The notes beneath the pieces are model-generated. The model saw only the letters and a program-made list of their open reading frames with translations. It searched no databases and had not been told where the DNA came from. A program made the translations under genes and the position numbers. This document shows positions 1 to 7,726 of a stretch of 29,068 bases of DNA, in pieces; position 1 is the first letter of the stretch, and each line of letters starts with the position of its first letter. The DNA comes from an uncultured Sutterella sp. (lineage in GTDB: Bacteria; Pseudomonadota; Gammaproteobacteria; Burkholderiales; Burkholderiaceae_F), in NCBI GenBank assembly GCA_905192805.1, contig CAJJMF010000005.1:1-29068 (forward strand), given 5' to 3'.

Positions 1-210
1 GTGACGAACACTGCGGGTGCGATGGATCTCTCGAAGACGGAAGTCTCTTCAACGGGTCTCACGAAGGTGGAATCGGCTGGTGCTGTTACCGCTACGGAAG
101 CGACAATCAAGTCGACGGATGGTGACGTGACGGTGACGAACACTGCGGGTACGATGAATCTCTCGAATGCGAACGTTTCCTCGACGGGTCTCACGGCGGT
201 GTCAGCAACC
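1..210 (+). repeat. Imperfect 132-bp tandem repeat (44 codons) inside the adhesin gene
   Basis: Positions 1-77 and 133-209 align closely: both begin gtgacgaacactgcgggt, and both encode TNTAG-x-M-x-LS followed by VSSTGLT. The period is 132 bases, a whole number of codons. The second copy degenerates after about 75 bases. More copies may lie to the left of the window. Confidence 0.8.
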
Positions 211-1911
211 AGCGACTTAACGGCTAATGGTGCTCAGTTGAGTGGTAAGTCAATGACGGCTTCAGGGGCGTCGGTTGACCTCCAAGGGACAACCTTGAGG
301 ACAACGGAAGGCAACTTGAGCCTCACGAGCCATCAAGGTGACATGACCTTGTCGGACGTCACGCTTCAGGTAGCGAGCAAGGCCGAGGTGGAAGCGACGG
401 GTGATCTCACTCTCCTCCATACGGTGTTCGACGCGAAGCAACTGGTAGCTTCGGCCCAGGCGCTTGATATGCAATCGGGTCGCTTAGATATCGATGGACC
501 GCTTGACATGACGACGCGTGGGGCGATGAATCTCACTGGAGATAATCACTTGCAGTCCACCGAATCCGTTTCGTTGACCGCGGGTGAATCGCTTAGTTTG
601 GCTAACACCGATGTGTTTGCCCCGAATGTGAAATTAGCCGCAAACGACGGTAATTTAACGTTAACGGGCAATACCGCAATTGGTGACGAGGATCCGATTG
701 CTGACCGTGCTCATGTGACGCTTGAAGCTTCAGGTGATGTGCTACAGCATGAAGGTTCGGGTCAATCGGGCTTACGGGGTCATGAACTCAAGGTGAGCTC
801 GGGTGGTGATATCCAACTCGATGCTCGTGCTACAGAGGCTTCCGCGGGTAACCGCTTTGATGCGGTGACTCTGGAAGGGGGTGGCAATATGGCACTCGGG
901 TTGGCAGATCGCGACATGACGACGTTAAGTGTCAATCCTGAAACGAACGGACAGGTCATGGGCAACTTGTTGGTCCATGCGCAGCGCAATGGCTTGACGC
1001 TTGAGACACCTGTGGACGCCACAGGTGAAGTGGGCCTGTACGCGAAGTCGGTTACGGGTTCTGACGTGAGCGCTCAGGGTGCCTTGAAGGTCGCGAGTAG
1101 TCTCTATGATTCGCAACCCGACGAAGGCATCCACTTCACGGGTAACGTCTCGGGTAGCTCGGTGGCTCTCTATACCAATGCGGGCGATATCGATGTCGAT
1201 GGCTCCATGACTTCACGTCAAGGGGATGTGGAAGTTTACCGTCGTAGTACGACGACGCCTGGTAGTGTCGAGTTTGGTCACCTAGAGTCGACTCATATCG
1301 GTACGGTTTATAACGGGAACGGCGCTATTACGGGTGGCTCTGGCCATGCGGTGGATTCGCTCATGTTAGTGACTGGTGCTGCGGGTAACGTGAACCGTCA
1401 AGGTGCGTTTACCTCGGATGCTCATGTGTCCTTTGTGATGTCCAATCAACCGGGTTTTGCGTCGCGACTCGATATGGAACATCTGCGCGATCGTTCTGCG
1501 TCGACGCTCTTAGGCGTCACCACGCCTTCGGTGTCGATCTCAGCGCCGACGATTAAAGACATCACCCGTGTGAGTCAACACAATGTGGTGGTGCCGTTGA
1601 TCGATTTCCGTTCACCCACGAGCCCGTACTTCTCGCTTGTGGCGAAGACGGATTCGGCGATGATGAGTATCCCAGTAACGGCTGGTGTCGAAACCGAAAC
1701 CAGTAATCCGTTACGCGCGGTTGACATTGCTGAAGAAGCGCGTCGTCAGGAAGAGAATGCGTTAGAAACGCAACAACTCGACCTCTTCACGTTGCGTCTA
1801 CTTCAGGTTGAGCCTGTGCTTGACAGTCAGGGTCGGTGGATGATTCGCGACTTGCGTCCAAAGGCTAAAACGCCTGAGGACTATCAGTGGCTGATTTCAC
1901 TAGGTGAATAA
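1..1911 (+). CDS. Large filamentous-haemagglutinin-like adhesin, 3' part (5' end outside window)
   Basis: The frame is open at the left edge, so the first GTG is an internal valine and only the last 636 residues are seen. The protein is rich in Thr, Ser, Gly, Asn and Asp in short alternating strands (for example DGDVTVTNTAGTMNLS), the pattern of a secreted beta-helix. An imperfect 44-residue repeat starts the window and decays over the next 100 residues. There is no C-terminal beta-barrel, YadA-type anchor or LPXTG. The protein ends in a charged, partly helical tail (EEARRQEENALETQQLD) and finishes LISLGE. This fits a two-partner-secretion (TpsA) exoprotein or another surface adhesin, but no TpsB transporter is in view and the N-terminal TPS domain that would decide it lies outside. 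A perfect hairpin follows the stop codon. The adhesin role is inferred from composition and repeats only. Confidence 0.7.
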   Translation: MTNTAGAMDLSKTEVSSTGLTKVESAGAVTATEATIKSTDGDVTVTNTAGTMNLSNANVSSTGLTAVSATSDLTANGAQLSGKSMTASGASVDLQGTTLRTTEGNLSLTSHQGDMTLSDVTLQVASKAEVEATGDLTLLHTVFDAKQLVASAQALDMQSGRLDIDGPLDMTTRGAMNLTGDNHLQSTESVSLTAGESLSLANTDVFAPNVKLAANDGNLTLTGNTAIGDEDPIADRAHVTLEASGDVLQHEGSGQSGLRGHELKVSSGGDIQLDARATEASAGNRFDAVTLEGGGNMALGLADRDMTTLSVNPETNGQVMGNLLVHAQRNGLTLETPVDATGEVGLYAKSVTGSDVSAQGALKVASSLYDSQPDEGIHFTGNVSGSSVALYTNAGDIDVDGSMTSRQGDVEVYRRSTTTPGSVEFGHLESTHIGTVYNGNGAITGGSGHAVDSLMLVTGAAGNVNRQGAFTSDAHVSFVMSNQPGFASRLDMEHLRDRSASTLLGVTTPSVSISAPTIKDITRVSQHNVVVPLIDFRSPTSPYFSLVAKTDSAMMSIPVTAGVETETSNPLRAVDIAEEARRQEENALETQQLDLFTLRLLQVEPVLDSQGRWMIRDLRPKAKTPEDYQWLISLGE

Positions 1912-1920
1912 GTCCTAACG

Positions 1921-1954
1921 ATGAAGGGCGCTGTGTCAACACAGCGCCCTTCAT
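1921..1954. terminator. Hairpin between the converging adhesin and lysE genes
   Basis: A perfect 15-bp inverted repeat (atgaagggcgctgtg at 1921-1935, its complement at 1940-1954) with a 4-base loop starts 10 bases after the adhesin stop. The T-richness after it is weak (ccttct), so it may be a bidirectional or partly Rho-aided terminator. Confidence 0.7.
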
Positions 1955-1979
1955 CCTTCTAATGCTAGAGGAAGCTCAC

Positions 1980-2621
1980 TTAGGTCAATAAGTGGACGGC
2001 TTCCCAAATTAAAAGAAGCGCAAAGAAAACAAATAAACCTCCCGCGGCCATGTCGATATAGCGTGATGCCTTGAGATAAGCGCGTCGCATGACGGGCATT
2101 CCAAAGACGAGTGCTACCGTAGAAAACCACAGTAGGGCCTCCACCAAAATGACCACAAAAATCGTCCAGCGTAGGGCTGTAGTCATGTCGGGCGTCAGCA
2201 TCATGGAAAATATGCTGGTGAAGTAGATGACGCACTTGGCGTTAGCCAAATTGGTAAAGAGTCCTCGCAAGAAGGCCTGTAGGTGCGTGAGCGGAGGAAC
2301 GGTCGCCTCCGTATTTCCAGTGCCATTTTGTGAGGGTGCCGCTAACACACTTCGTAAGATGAGAAAACCTAAGTAGAGCAGATAGAGTGCCCCAGCAAAC
2401 ATGATGCCTGATTGCAACCATGGATAGCGTTCAAAGACCCATTGCAACCCCAGTAGCGCCAATCCCGCCCAGACAATATTGCCTACCGTAATGCCGAGCG
2501 CGGCAAAGAGTGCCGAGGTACGCGAACGACTGACCGCCATTTGGGTGATCATAAACAGATCGGGACCAGGCGACATCATGGCCACTAAGTGGACAACCAC
2601 AATCGTCCAGAGGATTGACAT
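1980..2621 (-). CDS. LysE/RhtB-family amino-acid exporter (distal copy)
   Basis: 213-residue inner-membrane protein with about six hydrophobic segments. It has the family signature MSPGPD at residues 16-21, followed by the conserved SRSRT and GIT-x-G elements. LysE/RhtB proteins export amino acids or related metabolites using the proton gradient; the substrate cannot be read from sequence. Length is typical (about 205-215). It lies 11 bases downstream of a close paralogue on the same strand, and its Shine-Dalgarno (aaaggtaa) overlaps the stop of that gene, so the two are co-transcribed and probably translationally coupled. The two proteins share long stretches such as VHLVA-x-MSPGPD, WVFER and TNLANAK. 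This points to a local gene duplication followed by divergence. The pair could work independently or as a heteromer. Confidence 0.9.
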   Translation of the reverse strand: MSILWTIVVVHLVAMMSPGPDLFMITQMAVSRSRTSALFAALGITVGNIVWAGLALLGLQWVFERYPWLQSGIMFAGALYLLYLGFLILRSVLAAPSQNGTGNTEATVPPLTHLQAFLRGLFTNLANAKCVIYFTSIFSMMLTPDMTTALRWTIFVVILVEALLWFSTVALVFGMPVMRRAYLKASRYIDMAAGGLFVFFALLLIWEAVHLLT

Positions 2622-2632
2622 ACGGATTACCT

Positions 2633-3265
2633 TTACGCGATGAGACGACGAGCGTCATAGATAAGCTTGAGCCCAAACCCAGTAAAAAGGGCCCCTGCGA
2701 GACCGTCAATGCCACGCGAGAGGCGTTGATAGCCCAGTCGCATTTTGGGTAACCCAAACACGAGGGCAACCACGATAAACCAGAGCCAGGTTTCGAGCAC
2801 TAATAAAACAAAGAGCAGGAGGCGAGCTTCGCCCGTGATGTCGGGCGTTAACATAAAGGCAAAGACGCTGGTGAAATACACCAGTGCTTTGGCATTGGCC
2901 AAATTGGTGAGTAAGCCAAACAAAAACGTACGTGTGACGGAGTGTTCCAGTTTGATCGGGGCTTGTAGGGGGTTCGAAGGACGAAGGCTACTCTTGAGTA
3001 ACTGGTAGCCCATCCAGCTGAGGTAGAGACCACCGAGCAGTAAGAGGACCTCGTGAAGCCACGCAAAGCGCTCAAAGACCCAGTGTAGACCCAACATCGA
3101 CAAGCCAGCCCAGAAGACCACCCCAAGCGTGATCCCTGTGGCACCCGCGAGGGCTTCGGTACGTGAGCGCGACATCGCGGTCTGAGACACAAAGAAAAAG
3201 TCCGGACCTGGACTCATGACTGCCACCAAATGGACCATCAAAATCGTTAAAATCACGGACACCAT
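2633..3265 (-). CDS. LysE/RhtB-family amino-acid exporter (proximal copy)
   Basis: 210-residue multi-pass membrane protein with the LysE-family motif MSPGPD near residues 17-22 and the same overall topology as its downstream neighbour. It is the first gene of a two-gene operon. The start is supported by an AAGGAG Shine-Dalgarno about 8 bases upstream. The 5' leader of about 93 bases contains a hairpin followed by eight T residues on the coding strand (described separately), so expression may be controlled by attenuation. The family exports amino acids such as lysine, threonine or homoserine lactones. The actual substrate is unknown, and no adjacent LysR-type regulator such as LysG is present to hint at it. 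Confidence 0.9.
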   Translation of the reverse strand: MVSVILTILMVHLVAVMSPGPDFFFVSQTAMSRSRTEALAGATGITLGVVFWAGLSMLGLHWVFERFAWLHEVLLLLGGLYLSWMGYQLLKSSLRPSNPLQAPIKLEHSVTRTFLFGLLTNLANAKALVYFTSVFAFMLTPDITGEARLLLFVLLVLETWLWFIVVALVFGLPKMRLGYQRLSRGIDGLAGALFTGFGLKLIYDARRLIA

Positions 3266-3299
3266 ACAAACTCCTTGTTGGGAAGCAAGCCGAGTAACG

Positions 3300-3355
3300 A
3301 AAAAAAATCCATCAGGATCACTGTGGCTTCACAGAAAGGCACACGCCTCAATGGA
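3300..3355 (-). promoter_or_regulatory. Putative attenuator in the lysE leader (hairpin followed by U8)
   Basis: On the minus strand the leader reads tccattgagg (3355-3346), then an inner hairpin ctgtg-aagc-cacag (3334-3321), then cctgatgga (3316-3308), then eight T residues (3307-3300). The outer arms pair over about nine bases with one bulge. This is an intrinsic-terminator layout lying between a TATAAT promoter and the lysE ribosome-binding site. The segment at 3350-3336 can instead fold as aggc-gtgt-gcct, which would use part of the terminator arm, so two exclusive folds are possible. A short regulatory RNA is an alternative reading. Confidence 0.5.
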
Positions 3356-3364
3356 CTTTCAAGT

Positions 3365-3392
3365 ATTATAGGGGGCGCCAAAAAAAGGTCAC
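3365..3392 (-). promoter_or_regulatory. Promoter of the lysE pair
   Basis: Minus-strand -10 TATAAT (plus 3365-3370) with -35 GTGACC (plus 3387-3392) at a 16-base spacing. The -10 is perfect and the -35 matches TTGACA at four of six. The -35 lies inside the 3' arm of the bamD terminator hairpin. The predicted transcript starts near 3358. Confidence 0.6.
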
Positions 3393-3418
3393 CTGACTAC
3401 CGTGTCAGATGACCTTTT
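3381..3418 (-). terminator. Intrinsic terminator of bamD
   Basis: Read on the minus strand, a 15-bp stem (aaaaggtcatctgac with gtcaggtgacctttt, one U-G pair, 6-base loop) runs directly into a run of T. It lies about 36 bases after the bamD stop. The stem pairs fully only on the minus-strand RNA, which fits bamD as its user. Confidence 0.85.
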
Positions 3419-3454
3419 CATGTCAAGTGGTCTTGGACTTAACACCTAGGTGAA

Positions 3455-4222
3455 TTATTTCCCTTTATTGAGTTCAATAATGCGACGGGTATCCGTGGCG
3501 AGCTCATTTAATTGCAAGGCATCGTAGCTCTTAGCAATTAACTCAAGGGCTTCATCACGTTGCGGAGTATTCTGGAATTCACGCACGACGCGTTGAGCAC
3601 GATCGATGGCAGCAACGTAGGCATGACGGATGAAGTAGAACTTCGCCGTGGAGAGCTCGTGTTGCGCCTGAGCGATCACAAGCTGTTGCATGCGACGACG
3701 GGCTTCGGGTGCGTATTGGCTATCCGGGAAGCGCAAAAGCAATTCTTTGAAAATGTCAAACGCTTCGCGTGCCGCATTGGCATCGCGTTCCGCCACGTCT
3801 TCGTTCGTGAGCCAAGAGAACCAACCGTCGGTTTCGTTCAGCGTTGCCAACGCTTTCATGTACATGACGTAAGCAGAGTTGGCATCGTTGGGATAGGATT
3901 GCAGGTAACGATCGGCCGCTTGAATCGCTTGAGCGGCATCGCCATCTTTCCAGTAGGCGTAGATCAATTCGATCTGGGCTTGCTGAGCGTAGCGACCAAA
4001 CGGATAACGTGCCTCAAGCTTGGCGTAGTAATCTTTGGCTTGCGTCCAGTTGCCGTCATCCAACGAAGCACGGGCTTCGGTGTAGAGTTTGTCGGCGGAC
4101 CAGTCAATCGTCGGGTCTTTGTCGAGCGACGAGAGCCAAGAACACGAGGCGGTCGCCAAAGTAATGGTGGTCAAAAGAAGGCCTCGTGCAATGAGGCGCT
4201 TAATAGGAAAAAGAAAATTCAT
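3455..4222 (-). CDS. bamD: Outer membrane assembly lipoprotein BamD (ComL/YfiO)
   Basis: 255-residue lipoprotein. Residues 1-26 form a signal peptide ending in ATAS before Cys27, the predicted lipidated cysteine. The mature part is a run of TPR-like helices (from about DWSADKLYTEARASL to the end) as in BamD of the BAM complex, which inserts beta-barrel proteins into the outer membrane with BamA. The length matches BamD proteins (about 245-270). The gene is divergent from rluD, the same arrangement as in E. coli, but here the two start codons overlap by two bases. An exact TATAAT (plus 4252-4257) lies about 30 bases upstream, inside the rluD coding sequence, and is the best candidate for its -10. 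A terminator hairpin follows the stop. The window also encodes an autotransporter, which would depend on this machinery. Confidence 0.95.
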   Translation of the reverse strand: MNFLFPIKRLIARGLLLTTITLATASCSWLSSLDKDPTIDWSADKLYTEARASLDDGNWTQAKDYYAKLEARYPFGRYAQQAQIELIYAYWKDGDAAQAIQAADRYLQSYPNDANSAYVMYMKALATLNETDGWFSWLTNEDVAERDANAAREAFDIFKELLLRFPDSQYAPEARRRMQQLVIAQAQHELSTAKFYFIRHAYVAAIDRAQRVVREFQNTPQRDEALELIAKSYDALQLNELATDTRRIIELNKGK

Positions 4223-5288
4223 GACGAGCAGTACCGAAAAGAATTTAGCTGATTATAACGACCTCTCGGCATTTGAGCAGGTTGATGATGACACTTTACC
4301 AAGTTTCGAGGTGGAGGGTGTATGGGGAGAACGCTTAGATAAAGTGTTGGCGACCTTAATGCCTGACGTTTCTCGCGCCCGCCTGCAAAAACTCATTGAA
4401 GAGGGTAACGTCGAAGTGAACGGGAGCGTCGTCACAAAAGTGCGTCAAAAAGTAACCGAAGGCGATGAGATTCAGCTTTTGGAAGAGCCGCACATTGACG
4501 AATTGTTGGCGTTTACCCCTGAGGATGTGCCTCTCGATGTGGTTTACGAAGACGAGGCAATTATTGTGATCAATAAGGCGCCCGGCTTAGTGGTGCATCC
4601 TGGTGCTGGAAATCCCTCGGGGACGGTGCTCAATGGGTTGTTGTATTTGTACCCTGAATTAGCAGAAGTGCCACGTGCAGGGATTGTGCACCGTTTGGAC
4701 CGTGATACGAGTGGTTTGATGGTGGTTGCGCGAACGCTTGCGGCACAGACGAAGTTGGTTCGTCAACTCCAAGAGCGAACGGTTAAACGCGAATATTGGG
4801 CATTGACCTTGGGGTCCGCGGCCCCCGACTTTACAGTGGATGTCCCCATTGGACGTGATCCGCGCAGTCGTACGCGCTTTAAAGGGTTCCCTGGCAGTGT
4901 GGGCGTTAAAGCCAAAGAAGCCCGTACCCGTGTTCGCACGGTGGGGTGGAGTGAGTGTGAAGGTTTACCCGTTTCGTGGGTGGCATGTCGCCTTGAAACG
5001 GGCCGTACCCACCAGATTCGCGTGCATTTAACGGGTGAAGATTTGCCGCTCATCGGGGATCAGGTCTATCGCGGTCGTGCGCCCGGGTTCACCGTGAAAA
5101 TTGAGAATGCACTCGACTTTCATCGTCAGGCTCTCCATGCCTCGCGTCTTGGGTTGTTACACCCTGAAAGCGGGGAATATATGGAATGGTTTGTCCCACC
5201 CCCAGATGATATGATCGACGTCATGGACGCGCTTGACTTTGGCCCTTGGGACCGTCCGGTGAATGTGTTTGAGAAAGATTTGATCTAG
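4221..5288 (+). CDS. rluD: 23S rRNA pseudouridine synthase RluD family
   Basis: 355 residues from the chosen ATG. An S4 RNA-binding domain (about residues 37-85, GERLDKVLATL to NGSVV) is followed by the RluA-type catalytic domain with HRLDRDTSGL at 157-166; Asp160 is the expected nucleophile. RluD isomerises uridines in helix 69 of 23S rRNA and helps ribosome assembly. An in-frame upstream ATG at 4089 would add 44 residues translated antisense to bamD; that stretch has no family resemblance, so 4221 is preferred, with an AGGA about 12 bases upstream. The gene shares the CATG at 4220-4223 with the bamD start. pgeF follows after 18 bases, as in E. coli. The roughly 30 residues before the S4 domain are acidic and longer than in E. 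coli RluD. RluC-like specificity cannot be fully excluded. Confidence 0.93.
   Translation: MTSSTEKNLADYNDLSAFEQVDDDTLPSFEVEGVWGERLDKVLATLMPDVSRARLQKLIEEGNVEVNGSVVTKVRQKVTEGDEIQLLEEPHIDELLAFTPEDVPLDVVYEDEAIIVINKAPGLVVHPGAGNPSGTVLNGLLYLYPELAEVPRAGIVHRLDRDTSGLMVVARTLAAQTKLVRQLQERTVKREYWALTLGSAAPDFTVDVPIGRDPRSRTRFKGFPGSVGVKAKEARTRVRTVGWSECEGLPVSWVACRLETGRTHQIRVHLTGEDLPLIGDQVYRGRAPGFTVKIENALDFHRQALHASRLGLLHPESGEYMEWFVPPPDDMIDVMDALDFGPWDRPVNVFEKDLI
4252..4257 (-). promoter_or_regulatory. Probable -10 element of bamD inside rluD
   Basis: Exact TATAAT on the minus strand, about 30 bases upstream of the bamD ATG. No good -35 is seen at 16-18 bases (the 17-base position reads ctgctc). It lies within codons 11-13 of rluD. 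Confidence 0.45.
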
Positions 5289-5306
5289 TAAGGACTGCGA
5301 GAAAGA

Positions 5307-6107
5307 ATGAGTGAGCTTTTTAAACCGGGTTTAGACATTTTGCAGCCAGAATGGCGTGGGCAAGGCCCTAAGAACGTGGACATGCTGTTTACCTGCCGCA
5401 ACGGTGGGGTGTCGAGCGGTCCTTGGGGTGGTGCCGATGGCGTGATGGGTCTCAATGTGGGTAACCATGTGGGGGACGCCGAGAGTTGTGTTCGGATGAA
5501 TCGCCAGATTGTGGCGCAATTAGTTCCGAGTGACCCGAAGTGGATTAAGCAAGTTCATGGGGCCAATATTGTCGAAGCGGATAAGACCGATCCGACGGTG
5601 GAGGCCGATGCGGCGTGGACGCGTACGCCAGGTGTGGTCTGCGTGGTGATGGTGGCTGACTGTTTACCGGTGTTGTTAGCCGATGCGGAAGGACAGATCG
5701 TGGCCGCCGTGCATGCAGGCTGGCGTAGTCTCGCGAACGGTGTGATTCAACGCACGGTAGCACGAATGCAGTCCGAAATGGGGCGCCCCTTAACGCTAAA
5801 AGCGTGGTTAGGCCCTCGCATTGGCCCTGAGAGTTTTGAAGTCGGTAAAGAGGTGTTGGATGCCGTGCGTGCCACGCTCCCGCATGCCGAAGAAGCCTTT
5901 AAGCCAGCGATGGATTCTGAACATTATTATGCGGACTTAGGCGAATTGGCCCGTTTAGCCCTAGAAGGTTCGGGGCTCGATCCGAAGAACATTGTGGATT
6001 GCCGCTTAAGTACGTATACCGATCCGAACCGTTTTTATAGCTATCGCCGTGATGGCGAAAAATCCGGTCGTCATGCTGCCATGGTTTGGATTAAACCGGC
6101 GCAATGA
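5307..6107 (+). CDS. pgeF: PgeF/YfiH family: peptidoglycan editing factor, purine nucleoside phosphorylase-like
   Basis: 266-residue protein of the YfiH (LACC1/DUF152) family. The metal-site signature is clear: KQVHGA (first His), ADCLPVLL (Cys) and AAVHAGWRSLANG (second His), followed by the conserved LGP-x-IGPESFEVG and FYSYRRDG segments. Members have been reported to remove wrongly built L-Ser-containing muropeptide precursors (E. coli PgeF) and to act on purine nucleosides. It is 18 bases downstream of rluD, the same partner as in E. coli, and is probably in one transcript with it. The downstream clpB of E. coli is absent; rimO follows instead. The start is set by ATG at 5307, with AAGGA upstream at a rather long spacing of about 12 bases. 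Confidence 0.92.
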   Translation: MSELFKPGLDILQPEWRGQGPKNVDMLFTCRNGGVSSGPWGGADGVMGLNVGNHVGDAESCVRMNRQIVAQLVPSDPKWIKQVHGANIVEADKTDPTVEADAAWTRTPGVVCVVMVADCLPVLLADAEGQIVAAVHAGWRSLANGVIQRTVARMQSEMGRPLTLKAWLGPRIGPESFEVGKEVLDAVRATLPHAEEAFKPAMDSEHYYADLGELARLALEGSGLDPKNIVDCRLSTYTDPNRFYSYRRDGEKSGRHAAMVWIKPAQ

Positions 6108-6134
6108 GCGACCCTCAAAAAAATCATCCCCCTA

Positions 6135-6140
6135 GATAAT
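6135..6140 (+). promoter_or_regulatory. Possible -10 of rimO
   Basis: GATAAT in the AT-rich 58-base gap between pgeF and rimO. No convincing -35 is visible, and no terminator separates the two genes. Confidence 0.25.
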
Positions 6141-6165
6141 TACTATTATTGAGAGATACGAAAAG

Positions 6166-7542
6166 ATGAAATCTTCCATTCCCGTCGTAGGTTTTGTTTC
6201 CTTAGGGTGCCCGAAGGCACTGGTGGACACCGAGCGGATTGTGACGGAGTTGCGTGCCCGTGGTTATCGTATTGGTACGTCCTACCACGATGCCGATTTG
6301 GTGATTGTGAATACCTGTGGGTTCGTCAACGAAGCCATCCAGGAAAGTTTAGAAGCGATTTCTGAGGCCCTCGAAGAAAACGGTCGTGTGATCGTTTGCG
6401 GCTGCTTAGGGGGTCGACATGAAGCCGACGGCTCGAACTTTGTGCTCAACAAGATGCCGAAGGTCTTGGGGGTAACGGGGCCGGATTCGGTCGACGAAGT
6501 GCTCGCCATGGTCGAAGCACACTTACCGCGCCCGCACGAACCGTGGGATGATTTGGTGCCCGAATGTGGCGTGCGTATGACGCCCAAACACTATGCCTAT
6601 TTGAAGATTAGTGAAGGGTGTAATCATCACTGCTCGTTTTGCATTATCCCGAACCTGCGTGGTCGCTTAGTGAGCCGTCCGATTGGGGATGTGGTGCGCG
6701 AAGCCGAAAGCTTGAAAATGGCGGGGGTCAAAGAACTCTTGGTGATCAGTCAAGATACGGCTGCCTATGGCGTGGACGCGAAGTACAAGTTCTCCTTTGC
6801 CAATGGTCGTCCGGTGAAGACCCGTTTATTGGATCTTTGCCAAGAGTTGGGGCGTTTGAATTTGTGGACCCGCTTACACTATGTGTACCCGTATCCGCAT
6901 GTCGATGAAATCGTCCCCCTCATGGCGGATGGGTTGATTCTCCCGTACTTGGATGTTCCCTTCCAGCATGCGCATCCGCGTATCTTGAAGGATATGAAGC
7001 GCCCAGCGAATGCCGAGAAAAACTTGGAACGCATTGCCGCGTGGCGAGCTGTTTGCCCGGATATCACGATCCGCTCGACCTTCATTGCGGGCTTTCCGGG
7101 TGAAACCGAAGCCGAATTTGAATACTTGCTCGACTTCTTGCGTGAAGCGCGTTTAGACCGTGTGGGTTGTTTTGCGTATTCGCCTGTCGATGGGGCTCAA
7201 GCGAATGCTTTACCGGGCCAATTGCCTGACGAAGTGCGTAACGAACGTCGCGAACGTTTGATGGCATTGCAAAACGAAATTTCCAAAGAAAAACTCGCAG
7301 AAAAAGTGGGGAGTGTGCAAGAAGTCCTCATTGACGAGTTTGATGAGGAAGCCGGTTTGGCCATTGGACGCACGAAGGCCGATGCGCCCGAAATCGATGG
7401 TAAGGTTTACGTGGAAACGCTGAAAACCTATCAGCCTGGCGACATTGTCAAAGTCGAAATCACCACGAGTGAAGATTATGACCTCGCGGGGGTGCCGGTC
7501 GATGAACCGGAACTGCTCGCACAAAAGCGCCAAGACGCCTAA
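6166..7542 (+). CDS. rimO: Ribosomal protein S12 methylthiotransferase RimO
   Basis: 458-residue radical-SAM enzyme that adds a methylthio group to an Asp of ribosomal protein S12. The N-terminal UPF0004 domain opens with VSLGCPKALVDTE. It carries three cysteines for the auxiliary Fe-S cluster at positions 15, 51 and 80. The radical-SAM cluster motif C-x3-C-x2-C is at Cys152, Cys156 and Cys159 (GCNHHCSFC). A C-terminal TRAM domain covers about residues 385-452. GCPK and the CIIP that follows the cluster fit RimO rather than the tRNA enzyme MiaB. Length is typical for RimO (about 440-470). It starts 58 bases after pgeF and ends at a strong terminator. Confidence 0.95.
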   Translation: MKSSIPVVGFVSLGCPKALVDTERIVTELRARGYRIGTSYHDADLVIVNTCGFVNEAIQESLEAISEALEENGRVIVCGCLGGRHEADGSNFVLNKMPKVLGVTGPDSVDEVLAMVEAHLPRPHEPWDDLVPECGVRMTPKHYAYLKISEGCNHHCSFCIIPNLRGRLVSRPIGDVVREAESLKMAGVKELLVISQDTAAYGVDAKYKFSFANGRPVKTRLLDLCQELGRLNLWTRLHYVYPYPHVDEIVPLMADGLILPYLDVPFQHAHPRILKDMKRPANAEKNLERIAAWRAVCPDITIRSTFIAGFPGETEAEFEYLLDFLREARLDRVGCFAYSPVDGAQANALPGQLPDEVRNERRERLMALQNEISKEKLAEKVGSVQEVLIDEFDEEAGLAIGRTKADAPEIDGKVYVETLKTYQPGDIVKVEITTSEDYDLAGVPVDEPELLAQKRQDA

Positions 7543-7559
7543 GTCTCTATTGGCGTCCG

Positions 7560-7595
7560 AAAAGGGGATTCCTAACAGCGGGGATCCCCTTTTTT
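7560..7595 (+). terminator. Intrinsic terminator of rimO
   Basis: aaaaggggat (7560-7569) pairs with atcccctttt (7584-7593) around a 14-base loop, and T residues run from 7590 to 7595. It begins 17 bases after the rimO stop. Confidence 0.85.
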
Positions 7596-7726
7596 GCAAA
7601 CCCACTCTGCGCGGGGCGATGACAAATTTCGCCTAACAAAGCCCACTTTTTCACGACCTAAACCCTGAATTTTCGACTTTTTTGACTCGTCGTGTACGGC
7701 CTAAGAAATTTCCCCTAGTTGCCTCT

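Noticed and set aside
4089..4220. 44-codon N-terminal extension of rluD
   Set aside because: It is translated antisense to the bamD lipoprotein signal and first TPR, has no family similarity, and a normal ATG with AGGA exists at 4221.
3560..4252. 230-residue open frame opposite bamD
   Set aside because: It is a shadow of the bamD reading frame with no recognisable domain and no ribosome-binding site.
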